Below, piece by piece: positions 51,653 through 64,000 of a stretch of 64,000 bases of DNA. This stretch comes from Lycocorax pyrrhopterus obiensis (lineage: Eukaryota > Chordata > Aves > Passeriformes > Paradisaeidae), in the NCBI GenBank assembly GCA_014706295.1, contig JACSVZ010000002.1, positions 131,015,431 to 131,079,430 of the forward strand. Reading direction: 5' to 3'. Each line of letters begins with the position of its first letter. Position 1 is the first letter of the stretch. The translations under genes and the position numbers were made by a program. The notes under the pieces are model-generated. The model was not told where the DNA came from, did no database searches, and was given only the letters and a program-made list of their open reading frames with translations.

Positions 51653-51811
51653 AAGACACACTTCCACAAAACTGATTGAAATTGTCAAAAAACCTTTTAA
51701 GAAATTGCTTGGATTTTTTTTTTGCAATTTTTAAGACACACTTCCACAAAACTGATTGAAATTGTCAAAAAACCTTTTAAGAAATTGCTTGGATTTTTTT
51801 TTGCAATTTTT
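51653..51811 (+). repeat. Two-copy tandem duplication, 80-bp unit
   Basis: Copy 1 is 51653-51732 and copy 2 is 51733-51811. They are identical by eye except for one T in a T-run (10 T versus 9 T). The units start AAGACACACTTCCACAAAAC and end at GCAATTTTT. Such near-identity means a recent duplication or an assembly artefact. Confidence 0.95.
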
Positions 51812-54800
51812 AATATGATTTTAAAGTGCTGATAGAAACCAAAGTGGAAATTAGAACTTCAGGAAAGAAGATAAAATACTTAGTGTGGAGGAAATGGTAT
51901 CTTGTGTTAAAATCCTTTAGAAGAATACCACAGTTGCTAACTAGAGTTGTTTTATTATTGCAACGTAATTACACAAGCTAACTCAATTTTAAAAAGTTTG
52001 TAGCTGTGTCTTGAGAGGAAGGAGCATTTAAATATCTCAGTTCTTCGCTACTGTGCTTTTTATAAAAGATTTTATAGATACACCTTTTGAGCTGAACAGG
52101 GTTAATGTCAGGGGTTTTTTTAATGGAATGAAACTAATATGTGAATACTTCACTGTGTCTTTGATTTTACAGTCAAGTAACTATTGTGACCATCTGCAGC
52201 AGCTGCATTTTACGAATTATTTGCTGAACCAAGCTAAGCACAATGACAAAAGTAGTCATCTCAGATGTACTGTTAAAACGAAGGAGGAAAAAGGAGCACT
52301 GCTTGCCTTTTGTACAGTATGGCCATCTGCTGTACAGATGTTATTATATAGAATGACTTCAGATACAATAATTGTAGAAAATTTTCATTAAAACCTCAAC
52401 AATTTGCACTTGTTTACTTGAATCTGCATAACTCCCCAGTGAGACAACACAATACGCTTGGGGTTTCTTTGGTTCTCACTAGCTTGCTCTTTGATCCTTT
52501 TTGATGTGCTGACTTTAATAAACATAGTTAAAAACACTGTTCAAAAACATCATGGAAAAAACTACAAAGGAACAATTATAGCAGTAGAAACTACTCTAAT
52601 CCCTTACTTACGCAAGCTATTTTTAGTGAAATATGGTTTTTTACACGTTTTATGTGGCAGTGTTTTATAAACAGTGTAAACGACCCCTTTTCCAGATGAG
52701 TTTTAATGCAGGAGATGAAGTTGTTTTGTAAGGAATCCTATTTGCTAGGAGTTATTGAGCAAAAAAAACCTTGCAAGAATATATATTGTCGGCATTTTTG
52801 CTCCCTTATAGGGTGAAAATAAAAGTGCATGACCTTGTGTATTGCTTTCATTTCTTTTCAGCTGAAACTAAGAAAAGAGCTTGCTATCCAACTTTTTTTT
52901 TTAATTATCAGTTTTCCCTCTAGACTTTACTGGTTTAATCATGGAAACTAAAGGCATTCTGGTTTCTTTTCTCTTCTTCATTTCTTACAAAACTAAAGAG
53001 TTTTAGCTTCTGAAAAACAGAGGGGCTAATTAGTTGAATGATTTCACTTCTAACAAAATAAATTGCAAGTGTTGAACACTCACATTGCAGTTGGATCAAA
53101 CTAAAACAACTCCATCTCTATATATCCTGCTGCGCTGTTGTTCAACCCCAAACCTTTAGTGTGTCAAGGGACTTCATTTTTTGGACATTTTTCAGATTTG
53201 AGTACAACAGTTACTTGTAACAACATGGTTACTATTTCTGTTAGAATACTTATGTTCCTCTCTGTACTCGTGGTTAAATACCGAGTATTTTGGTTTTAGT
53301 AAGGGAATACTGTTGTAGACTGTGTTGCAGTGTACTGGCACAAAAAAGAAAAAATAATAACACAAAAACCCTTTTAAAAAAATTAATTTTACTTTAAAAG
53401 AGGTTACCATTATAGTTTTCCTGATGCCCTTTAAGGGTGGGACTTTGTCATACCGATGTTCAATAAAACAATTATCTCTAGTCATTTTCTATTTTGTGGC
53501 TTGGAGTTACAAGTTAAAACTTGTACCCATTTTATACAAGTAAATACCGAACACTTAATTTGGCAGCTTATTTGTACTGTTGAAAAAAACCCCAACTCCA
53601 AGAACTGTTGTTATACTGGTTCAGTGATTTTTGTACTCTGAAGTATGTGGCATCTTCTTAGATGCTTAGAGCTCGAGTCCCCTGTACCCAGTCAGATCTG
53701 AGATCACTTGGTACCGTGCTTGAGGTGTGTGACTCCTTAACTGTCACATGGCATTAGAACTGAAATAAGTTTTAGCAAGAAATACTAGAAAATAGAATGC
53801 AATTCTAAACATATGGCTTTCAGTTAGTTTAGGTTTGTTGTTGAAATTAGCACTACCTACCTGCCAAAAGAGCAGATAAAGTAAGAGAAGTTGAGGATCA
53901 TACTTTCACCAAAGTGAAAGACAGCAAGAAGCCTGTAGCCTCTCAGTGAAGCCTTATTTTAGCTCTGGCTGAACATGGGAGGGAAGTCTTGCTGTTCCGC
54001 ATCTGAACTGAGAGAGTTACGGACATAAAATATTCCAAAGATCATACACAGAATTCCCCAGTCCTTTGTCCCATATGTAGAGATGATTACTTTAGCATAT
54101 AAATAAGGGGGAAAAAATAAACACTAGTTGAGCCTATGATAATTGCAAGTGTTTTTACTAAACCTGAAAATAATTACATACTTGAGATACTTTACAGAAC
54201 TATTAGAAATTAAATGCAGATATGAATTGGTATAGAGCAAAGACCAAACTTCATTTTGGAGTTAACTAACTCCCTCGAGAAAACTCTGCTAAGGCGTTGT
54301 CATAGCCTTTGGATGCTGCAGATATGCAAGCTAGCCCACGGGGAAATAAAACTTTAAATTAGATATGACTACCTAAAATAATATGCAGCAGTAACAAGCC
54401 ATTTACAACACCCAGAAGGCGTTTGTTACTTTTAGAAAGAAATATAAACTCTTTCCAACACTTGAACAATAGGAAATTAATTCTCTGTCAGTAAAAGCCA
54501 GAGGACAAACTAAATATTTAAATGGCCACTGAGGACTGAGGTGGAAGTGCAGCTTGTAGACAGCTATACAAATCACTAACAAACCTTAATGAATATTGGG
54601 TGTGGGCATCAGGGTCCTGTCAGATTTGACACTGTGTCCCAAGTAGCTTAAACCCAACACTCAAGGAAAGGTGGAGACCTCATCAGGTCTCTAACATCTG
54701 GGATTTTATTTGTCATTTTGGCATATCCTGCAAGCGCAAAAGAAAGAGTAAAAGGGGATTATCCTGACAATGAAATGAGTTACTGAATCTTGTGATAATG

Positions 54801-55704
54801 AAAAGCAGAAGAATTCTAATTCCTTTCTATAGTCCCTGAGGTGGAGGTGCGTTTATAGTTCTGCAGGAATATAATGTAGTAGGGAAGAACAGATGGCCTA
54901 AAATCCATGAAACAAGACACCATCTAATCCCAGGACTGAGTACCACTATTAATCCTGGTCAGATTCCCTACTGATACTTTGTAATAGGGTTCAGAATTGC
55001 TACTGATGAACTAGCACATTAACTCGAGAGAGTGGAGTAAAAAAAAGAATAAAAAGTTCCTTGTGGGTTGTTTATTCGAGACAGTGTGCACTAATTTTGT
55101 AGAACTGCATTTGCAGTTTGAGTAACTCAGCTTTAAAAGTATTTCAGATGAAATTTGATTTAGAACAAATATGGTAGGGTTTTTAATCTCTTCAGTTTTT
55201 ATTGTGAAATTAATTACATATTTTTTTGAGACTGGAATTTCTTTTGATAATGGGATCCCAGTGCTGTATGTGGCAGTAGTAGGTGATACAGTATTTACAT
55301 GGAAGTCAATTTTATAGGCTGTTTAAATTAATGATAAAATAGATAGAACAGTTAAAGCTGGATGTTTTCTTTGTACATTTTATGCTTTCTGTGATGTTCT
55401 TCCAGTTCAATCTTCATTTTTCAGTGTGAGATACAGAACACAGAGGTTAGACATTATTTCCAGTCTTAGGGACCAGTTCCTTAAGCTGTTTAAATTGTTG
55501 ATATACTGATGTGTTTCTTCTTTTTCTATGTCAAGAATATTTTTTTGGGGATGAGATCACTAGCTTGCTGCCCTGAAAAAAGGTGCAATTTCATAGGAAA
55601 TTCAGGTTACACTAGCCACACATTTCCACACGCTGTCTTGTGCTAGCTCTGTTACTCAGGTAGCTGATCATTGGGTTGAATGAGGGCACTCATTTCTCTA
55701 AAAA

Positions 55705-55992
55705 CTAACCCAACAATAAAGAAAAGTTTGCAACAAGATTGTCTCCTTCAGCTGGCTCACTGGACAGGTACATTTTAATGACCATGCTGGCACAGATGAG
55801 AATACAGAGAAGTATACAAAGGAGGAAGAATGGAAGGGAGAAGACTGGAATAAGCCTGGACTTGGACTGTCCTTGATCCTCAGGAGCCACATCCCAAGAG
55901 TGGACGGAAATCTTTTTGGTTTGTGTGGCCTTGGTGTATCTGTCAAGCCTTGGACTTCCACAAGCATAATTGGCTGGGTTATAGAGGCCCAA
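55705..55992 (-). other. Unassigned minus-strand ORF with a membrane-like segment (possible retropseudogene or chance)
   Basis: The minus-strand frame encodes about 96 residues from ATG (55990-55992) and extends a few codons upstream. The reading is NPANYACGSPRLDRYTKATQ, then an EDQGQSK charged stretch, then a hydrophobic run of about 25 residues (VFSLPFFLLCILLCILICAS), then MVIKMYLSSEPAEGDN and a stop. A charged segment, a single membrane-like helix and a short polar tail would fit the C-terminus of a type I or tail-anchored membrane protein. I do not recognise the family. No clear splice sites, poly-A tail or flanking repeat proves a retrocopy, and the pyrimidine-rich DNA could give a hydrophobic run by chance. 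Confidence 0.3.
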
Positions 55993-58900
55993 ATAGAGCT
56001 CAGCTGCTGCCAGGCACTATCTTCAGGATGGTTTATTTATAAAGAAAAGTTACCCTCTAGTTCATGGATGTAAAGCAGTTGAAATCCACTGGATCAAGTG
56101 TAGAGCCAGAGGAGCAAGACATCAAAGCTGTAACTCTAAATCAACTTTGTGGTCATTATATTGGGATACATTTTGAGTGGCATCCACTATTTTGTAATGC
56201 TTCATTTGCTGTGCAACCATTCGGTGTCTGATTTTTCAGTTGTGCTATCTACAATTTCAAAGATCAGTGACATTTGTAGGTACCAGCTATTTCCTGAAAA
56301 TAGACCGAAGTTTTCAACCAGCCACCTAAAATTAAGATGTGAAAATACATAGATCTTTTTCTAAATTGAAGAACATCTCCATGCCCATCTGTAGAGCTTG
56401 AGTAAGAATGTTTAGCTGCTTTTCTGAAACCTGCTGATATCTAAAAATAAAATGTTTATGATAAAAGAACCAAGTACTACTCATATCAATATAGCAGTCA
56501 CTTCTGAAAGCTGGACTCACAGACGCAAAATGAACACTATTTTTGTTGGTTTATATTATGCATTTTTCTCCACTTAATTGGAATAACGTAAGACAATATA
56601 GAGCTTTACAAATATATTCTAAATTATTGTACTCCAAAGACAGCCTGGACGAATAATTAAAATCCTTTTGGATCTAAACTTCAATATGCCCTCTCTGATC
56701 AGGCATCACAAGATCCAAAATTACTAAATCACCAAGTGAATTGAGATTTTTCAGTTATTTAGTATGCAGTAGTGTAATGAACATGATGTACCTGCCCAGT
56801 TATTCTTTAAGGGAGATGAGCTCATTTCAAATAGATAACCATCTCTGACTTCTCTTCTGATTCATCACTGACCTGAACTCCATTTGAACCTTGTTAGACA
56901 CAAAACAAGCAGGATTCCTGGCCTGAGCTATAAAATATAATTAAGCCCTTTTGAAATGATGTGTAAAAGAACATAGCTTTACCCCCACTATAACTACTAC
57001 CACCACCACAACCAATAAAGTTAAATCAAGCACTGCCTGTAATGGATTAAAATAATAAATGTTCCTGGATTTTAGTGTTTGAAGTACTTGAAGAAAACAG
57101 GCTCCCGGCAGCCAGTACCGCTGAATGCATGGGGACATTTATTAGTGATGAATTCAAGGGTTTGGCCTGTTTAAGATCATTACTTTCTGTTTACCGTGTG
57201 TTACACATCTCATGTTTTTACAGAGCCCATATGTGTCCCAATCTAATGCTGAAAAACTCTCTTTCACTAAAGAATAGCTAATTGGTAACGTGTAAGTATT
57301 GTTCTCATGGGGAGAATGAACCGTCATAAGATTCAGCTCAATACTAATGAGAAATCCAGTGCGGTCAGTGGATTGTTAACTAAATCTCTCCTGGAAAATT
57401 GTTCTTAAAATTGTTCTTTACTGTGCCTCACCATTTGTTTGCTACTGCTGTTTCCAGACCTGAGTAAATTGGCTGGCTCTTAAATTAACTGCAGTATTTC
57501 CCCTGTAATTATTTTCATAGCTTTGTTACCCTTTCTTCTCAGACGATGGTTTGTCAAGGATACTTGTCAACCGAGCATTGTGACTGTAGTATAACTAATC
57601 AGTATGTGATGTATCTACAGTTTTCTTAAGAGGAAAAAATTATGTAGATAGTTGTATCAATATATTAGATATAATGGCACATTTGCTTTTTCATAGCTGT
57701 CTTAATGTCACTGACAATCTGAAAATAGCTACTGAAGTTACAAATGTGAAGAGTTAATGTTTGAAAGCAAATATCACAGATTATCATTTTAGTAGAAGGC
57801 ACTAAAGAAAACCACTTGGTAATTAACCTTCAGCAGCCAGATTGTATCTCTGCCACCCAGGCATGGAGGACCCATGGGAGAGCCTGGGCTTCTTTCTTCA
57901 GAGGGAACCACGATCCCTTGGGTGGGAATACAGTTGACAGGCTGCTGCTGTCAGTGAAACCACATTGCTCATATGCCTCTGAACAGCACGGCTGGATCTG
58001 TGCTCTGGGACACACTCTTGCTTCTGAGCTGCCCCACACTCAGAAAAGCAATTTTCTTCATAGTGCTATTGTTTGTAGCAAAGCTACTGGCTTTTCAAAA
58101 GAGCTTAGTGCCACTTCAGTGCCATTTGCTACCTTTATTAAAATACATGTGTTTTCTTTTTCTTAATTCTCATGTCCCCTATTGAAGCTTGCCAATTAAA
58201 ATCGTGCTCTATGTTGCATTAGGTAACAGTGCAGTGAACCAAACAGCATTTGCAGCTAAGGAAGAGCAAATGCACAGGGAATAGTAGGAGGAAAAAAGCT
58301 CCTTCTACATTTCTACTAATTTCATTTGGAGTTGATTGAAATATCATCATTGAAATGTTTTTGAAAACAGAAAGTCCATAGTTTATGCCAAAACATTGTC
58401 TTTCGCTTTGTTAACCAGTAAAAATAAGCAGAGCTCTTAACACCTGTATTGCTTAAACCCTAAGTGATCGTTATTGTAAGGCAAAGATTGTTTTCATATA
58501 TTTGCTGCATCTATTAAAATGGCCCAGCTCTTTCTTTTTCTATTCACACAAAAGGATTTGTGCACACACAGCAGTTTAACAAGGATGGAGCCTCCTATTT
58601 TTGACAAATGCTAATGCAACTCTACAATAATTATGTATAAACCCTAATCTAACTATATGTAAAACTGTATTAGGGTACTCAGATTCTGTGAGATGTCCTT
58701 GTAAATCTTAGCATAAATCAAGTAGGTACTAACTAAAAAAAGGTGTTAGAATATCAAAGTAAATGTCTTTAAGTAAAATTTTTTCACTGTTCTGTTGTAA
58801 TGAACTCCACCTTTAATTTTGGAGCAAGTTAATTTCTTGAACATGACGAGCAACTGCCAGCTATTTTTCAAACCCTCCTACATTATTTCCAACCATATAA

Positions 58901-60935
58901 AAATACCTAGATATTCCTTTTGAGCATATGTCATCATAAAGGTAATCCTTCCAATAGCACACAGAAGCCTAGTCTAAGTTCTCTTTTGCTCCATTAGTGT
59001 AGATGCATTTTGTGGTGCTTTTGTGTTTCTGGCTGGAGTCTGACAGGGGAGGGCTGGCAGCATTTTTTAAACACTGTCCAAAGCAACTGCTTCATATTTA
59101 TTAGTCTCTTGGAGGAGTATTTTAAAAGTCATGAAACTATTTGTTCCTAAAAGTAAATTATTGCACGTACTGAAAAGTGTATTGGTGTCCATGAGCCATA
59201 ATCCAAACAGCACAAGTTGACTTCTACATGTCACAGCAATCATTTATGAAGATATATTGCTTCTGTGTGCTGCCATCTCAAGTTCACTTCAAATGGAGAC
59301 TTTGATTTAATTTATTTAAACTGAAGGTAGACTTCTGCAATAGAGGTTTGTGAGAGATGCATTGAAGGACTGACTGAAAATAGTGTGTGGGAAGGCAAAA
59401 ACGGGAAAATTATTTTGCATCTTTACTTTTCTGATTGTTTTAGTCATGGGAAAGCACTTCACTGACTGAACATATGCTTTTATTATTTCCATAGAAATAG
59501 TACCCTATTGAAATTTCTCTCAGACACAGAGATCTCTATGTTTACTATTGCTTTTTAAGGTTTGCGCATACTTGTTCTTCATTTGTTTTCTTTAAGCTTC
59601 CTCAAAACATCACTTCATGCAAGTTTGTGTAAATACTCTCTGCATTACATTTTTTGGACAGTGAACAGTGGTTTTTATACTGAATCACTTCATCCCTGAA
59701 AGGACATGTAGATACAACTGCTAGAAGGGATGAGGGTGTGATTCTTGTCTACACAAGAGCAATCTGGGTCACAGCAACAAAAATTAAAATCTTTTCCTGA
59801 GTTCCTGAGCTTTTCCTGGTATTTGTAGGACACAATCCATGGATGTGTCTTGTAATATTTCATGTATTGAAAACTAACCAACACTTCCTTATTCTTAATT
59901 GTTTCTTCATTTCTCATTGTTTGCTTAGCATTTGAGAAAGGCACTGCTGATTTTGAACCAGCTGTATTATGTGCTGAATGCTCAGTTCTGCTTCTGAGCT
60001 GTTGGATATTGTGTTTTCTTTGTACTTTGTGGAGCTGAGATGACAACACAAAGAGACTGCAAAGCATAATCCTTCCAAGTGTAATCCCAGTGAAAGAAAA
60101 CATAAATAAAACCACTTGTATTCTGGCATTCCTTTTCCCCTTTTGTTATTTCTGCAACTTGGCACATATTCCAATAAAACTATAGAAAGAACATTTCCCT
60201 ATGTTGAAGAATTGTGAAATAGTTACCAAGAATTTCTTCTCTGTCAAATGAAAATTCCATATAGAATATGAAAAAAAATGAATTTCCAAATATTGTAGTG
60301 CCTCTTAAAATAACTAACCATGGTGGGGTGCCAGTGTGTGTTGATTCCAGTTTTCGTGATTGTCACTGAAATTCAGTGTCAAAACCCACCTTGAATAGTT
60401 TCTGTCCCATAAGCCTGTTACCCATGAGAGCAGATGCAGGATTTTAGAAGCCAGCCTAAATAAAAAACCCCAAAGCTAGAACTCCTTTCCCAGTCAGTGA
60501 CAACAGTCCTGTTGATTGGCATGGGACAATGGTTTGTTCGAGCCCTTGATCATTCTTACTAAACTCCAGCTGCTCAAGGGAGAGATGGTTTAGGTTTGTG
60601 GTTCCTACTCAGGCTGGACACAGTTCAGTGTCATTACTATGGGGACTGCTGGACCACCTTCCTAATGGTTGCTGGGTTAAAAAAAAATATCCAAGAATTT
60701 CCTTCCATTACAAAATATAGTTTTTAGTATTATGAAATCATAACACTTGGGATGCAGACAGACTTCTTCCTTGGATACTAGGAGAGGTTCATAGGAGAAG
60801 TTTTACTGCATGTATTCAAAACAGTGAGTTGTATTTTGGGGAGATTTTTCAACCAGTGAAATTATAAAAATATTAAATGAAACTGTGCCTTGAAACACCT
60901 GTGTGTAAGCGTTAGGTGTTTTTTTAATTTTTTAC

Positions 60936-60968
60936 CTTTTGTAAATGTCTAGCTTTTGTAAATGTCTA
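60936..60968 (+). repeat. Short tandem duplication, 17-bp period
   Basis: CTTTTGTAAATGTCTAG is followed at once by CTTTTGTAAATGTCTA. Small local duplication. Confidence 0.9.
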
Positions 60969-61986
60969 TTTTTCATTAGAAAAATAAGCTGTGAGCATTA
61001 TAAAGTATGGTGACATCCAATATTCAGGGTGTTGAGTCCAAGTATTAGCACCAAAGGAGATTAAAAGTTAAGCCAACCTCAGATGTAGTACTTTCCCTGT
61101 AAATATACTAAAGAAATAGAGATATTAGGTATGGTTTATTTTATTAAACAGTGATTTGCAGTAAGTTAAATTAAAGAGAGCTGGGATGTTTCTAGATGAT
61201 GTTTCTGTCCTCAAAATATTGGTTTCTTTAATGAGAGTATGTAAGTTCTGTCATAAATGTAATCTGCCATTGTAATTTTTAGGTTTTATGAAGCTATGTA
61301 AAGTACAAAAGGTTATGATATGAAAACTTTAAACTCTTTTCTCAGGAAATGTACATTATACATTTTGAGATAAGCATTTGTTTTGAATTATTTGAATTGA
61401 AACAGTACCCTCCTTCTTCTGCAAAGCACTCCTAAGTCTAGCAAGGTGCTATGTTATAGTAATTAACCTGGACAAAAGCAGAGAGAACTGTTCAAAATAG
61501 CTATTTCCTATCAGTTTGAAATATAATCAAGTGAAGCAGCTGTTCTTGTTCTTAATAGACTTTTTTGAAAAAAAAAATCATAGTTTAATGAAAAATGTCT
61601 CTTCTTATAAACCTTAAAATACAATGCAAAAAGTCATAATGTTTTGGCAAGTAGTTCTTTGTAAGGAATGTGGATGAGACATACCTGCTCTGTAACTGCA
61701 ACATGGTATAAAGCCTGGTTGATAGTGTGGGAAGAGCAAGCTAAGTAAAAAAACATGAAATTTAAAAAAAATTACAAATCTTGTTGCCCAGCTGTGATGC
61801 CCTTGCTTGGAGAGGAGAGTGATTGTCCACACAAGTATTTCCATGAAAGTCAGTGGGACTACTTGTGTGAGTAGTGGCTTGCGGGCAGGGATTCCCTGGC
61901 TCGTGGTAAAGTGAATCCAGGAAATAAGCACATAAATGTTGGGAGAATAGCTGCCAGTGGGATTAAATTTCTCTCTCTCTTTTTAG

Positions 61987-62190
61987 GAATCCATGGATCA
62001 TCTTTAGTCCTTGACATAAAAGATTTCTTACTTAAAACAAGTCTCAAAGAAAGAGCCAAATCTCTGATAGGCCCTTTTTGCTGCTCTGTTAATGTGGAAG
62101 CCAAGTGGTGTAAGCACAGTGGTGATCCTGGCCCAGAGCAATCTATTCCAAAAATCTACATTGATTTGAGAGGAGGACTGCTGCAGGTCT
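61987..62190 (+). CDS. VPS13B: VPS13B exon F (internal exon, 3' edge uncertain)
   Basis: Starts after CTCTTTTTAG (to 61986) with GA, completing the Gly codon begun in exon E. It reads IHGSSLVLDIKDFLLKTSLK, ERAKSLIGPFCC, VNVEAKWCKHSGDPGPEQSI and PKIYIDLRGGLLQ, a highly conserved VPS13B block. Two donors are possible: CAG|GTCTGT after 62186 (phase 0) or GTCT|GTATAA after 62190 (phase 1). VPS13B continues LLQVFWGQ, and the bases GTC T are exactly what Val plus the first base of Phe need, so I prefer 62190. IYIDLRGGLLQV looks like an amphipathic beta strand of the lipid groove. The next exon lies beyond the window. Confidence 0.93.
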
Positions 62191-64000
62191 GTATAAGATG
62201 GTTATGGTTGTGCTGTTGAGCTGGTCTGGCTTTGGATGATTGAGTTTTCATAAATAAATTGCATGAAAGCCTGTAAAGCTTTACATCCTACAACTGGTCG
62301 TTAGGTTGGGGTTTTTTGCATGTTTGATTTGGGTGGTTTTTATTTTACCTTATAAAATAAGTATCTACTCTTCCATGTAAATGTTGATTGAAAAATTGTG
62401 TACAATGTTTTGGGTTTGATTTTTTTTTTTTTTTAATACTGCTTAAGCTCTGTGTTGTAGCTGTATGTGTGTGTTCCTTAAAACTACTGGATCAAATTAC
62501 TAACACTTAATATCTAGGGCCCTGTTCTGATGGGTGTGTTTGTCTGTCTATGACCTATGTGTCTGTAGTGCCTAGGGGTAGCCTTAAGAAGTACATATCC
62601 TTTCTTTTTAAACTTACATGAATTTCTCAGGGGAGTAATTGCAAACTCTTGTTTGTAGCAATTAATACTCAGTTTTCCGTGCTATCCTCTCCTTTTTGGA
62701 AGTGCCCACAACTTGAAATCAGTCCAGGAAGCATGGGAGTTCTTGAAATGAAAAATAGATTCTGTGGGGCTTAAACAAGTGGGCTTTAAGATATGTCTTG
62801 TTTTAATTATTTTTATTATAGTATCTATACACACCAAATGTTTTTAAATAAATACATAAATCAAGTATATAAAATACAAAAAGGAAGTTTTGACGTTTAA
62901 TTGTGTCAGTAAGTTTTTTCCCAGAACTGGCGTTAGAAGTTCTTAGAACCACGGCACTGGGAATAGGGTTAATCAGATAATAGACATTTAGAAAAAATAT
63001 GTCTTAATGAATAAATAAAGTCAGTTTGTTTCTTTGCTACTTTTTTTATTTGTTTTTCACAGGTACTTGGCTGAGTACCTCTATGTGTTAGTAATAAAAT
63101 GCTTATTTTGGGGTTTTTTTTCAAAAATTTTGGGGTTTGACAAGTACCAAAAAAAAATCTATAAATCTCAGAAAGCCATTTATTATTAGGGCGTGATTAG
63201 GGACAATTAGCTTTTGCAGAAGATAATTAAATGTTTGGTTGGGCAGAATAGATTTGAGAACACTGACAAATCATTAGCAGTTCTGTTTCAAATTAATTTA
63301 TTTATGGCTAATGATTTTACCAGCTCTAAACATGACTTCATCTATCACTGTTAATTTGTATTGCAGCGGAACCTTGAGAGCTTATGTAAAATCGGTGCCT
63401 CATCACTGAATGTTGTAGTAGGAGTTCCATGCCCTGGAGTTCCCAGCTGCCTACAAATGAAATGAATAAAAGTGTGAGGGAAAAAAATATTCATCCCTCC
63501 TCTGTCTGTGGGGAACTGGGGCCTCTGAGATTGGCTTAAGGTGACAGAGAGCTCCTTTGAGGAGATGCTAGAGTAAGTGTGGGACCCCGAGACCGGAGGT
63601 ACTCTAGAAACCATAGCAGAGATGCACTAAATTTGGGGGGATGACCTGCTTAGCCTGGGAGTGTTTAGCTCAGGACTGGCTGTGTCTGTTTCAAGACGGT
63701 CTTGGTTTATTCTGTGGGCTTACTTGTAGATGGAGGGCAAGGAAAACCTGCCTTCTTGACAGCTCTACTACGCTCCCTTTTAGGCATCTTTTGGTTTTTT
63801 TCACATTTAAAAATTGGTGTTCCCCCGTGGAAAAATTTGCACTGCTCTTTATGTGCACACCTGACTTGTTTACTTTACTAACACCCTTACCATGTTAAGT
63901 TACTGTCTGGGGATTTTGATTTTATCCCACACTGGTTCCAAGTCTAATTTCTGTATTAATTGCTAGTTGCTTACTTGTCTTCCATGTTGCTTCAAGGCCT
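62191..64000 (+). other. VPS13B: VPS13B intron after exon F (5' part)
   Basis: The intron runs past the window end. It holds a T-run (62419-62434) and AT-rich sequence. No element or exon is recognised, and a short GC-richer patch lies at about 63500-63760. Confidence 0.8.

Larger units (their letters stand above)
50009..61986 (+). other. VPS13B: VPS13B intron E-F (12.0 kb)
   Basis: Donor GTAAGA, acceptor CTCTCTCTCTTTTTAG. Distinctive content is an 80-bp tandem duplication (51653-51811), a minus-strand open frame with a hydrophobic segment (55705-55992), a 17-bp tandem repeat (60936-60968) and a 141-codon minus-strand open frame without recognised similarity (59690-60115). I saw no CR1 in this intron. 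The remainder is AT-rich sequence with chance ORFs. Confidence 0.85.

Noticed and set aside
52053..52391. 112-codon plus-strand ORF with a good acceptor at 52172, considered as an alternative VPS13B exon
   Set aside because: Joined from exon E (phase 1), the acceptor at 52172 gives a stop within a few codons; there is no suitable donor and no recognisable VPS13B similarity.
57816..58185. Overlapping ORFs of 116 and 70 codons in a somewhat GC-richer patch
   Set aside because: No recognised domains, frames overlap on both strands, and no splice evidence; kept as unexplained intron DNA.
50009..64000. Search for the VPS13B intronic microRNAs miR-599 and miR-875
   Set aside because: These sit in a VPS13B intron in mammals on the opposite strand. 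Scanning the introns here by eye for the reverse complements of the mature sequences found nothing convincing; they may lie in a later intron. An alignment of the hairpins would settle this.

Overview
The window is a piece of an animal nuclear gene, almost certainly from a bird. It is AT-rich, mostly intronic, and scattered with CR1 LINE fragments in the truncated form typical of avian genomes, plus one short solo LTR. Six exons on the + strand join in frame, without stops or frameshifts, into about 574 codons. They match the vertebrate VPS13B (COH1) protein as I know it. VPS13B is the giant (about 4,000-residue) bridge-like lipid-transfer protein of the Golgi whose loss causes Cohen syndrome in humans. 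The six exons are consecutive and come from roughly the second quarter of the protein; neither end of the gene is present.

Layout: 1-252 intron; exon A 253-379; intron 380-2004; exon B 2005-2148; a 25-kb intron 2149-27289 holding four CR1 pieces (two of them adjacent) and a solo LTR; an old plus-strand CR1 copy near its right end; exon C 27290-27992 (the largest, 234 codons); intron to 37264 with an ancient CR1 and a compound trinucleotide microsatellite; exon D 37265-37402; intron to 49600 with three CR1 pieces; exon E 49601-50008; intron to 61986 with a near-perfect 80-bp tandem duplication and a minus-strand ORF with a membrane-like segment; exon F 61987 to about 62190; then intron to the window end. 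The gene enters from the left and leaves to the right.

I see no second convincing protein gene, no tRNA or rRNA, no CpG-island promoter and no CRISPR or prokaryotic feature. Most other open frames are chance or are antisense readings of CR1. The observations most worth checking are a possible alternative last exon just after exon D that continues its reading frame, a beta-TrCP-type DSGxxS motif in exon C, the solo LTR with intact ends and target-site duplication, the recent 80-bp tandem duplication, and the minus-strand ORF with a hydrophobic segment near 55.8 kb. Identifications are by eye and memory; no search was run.
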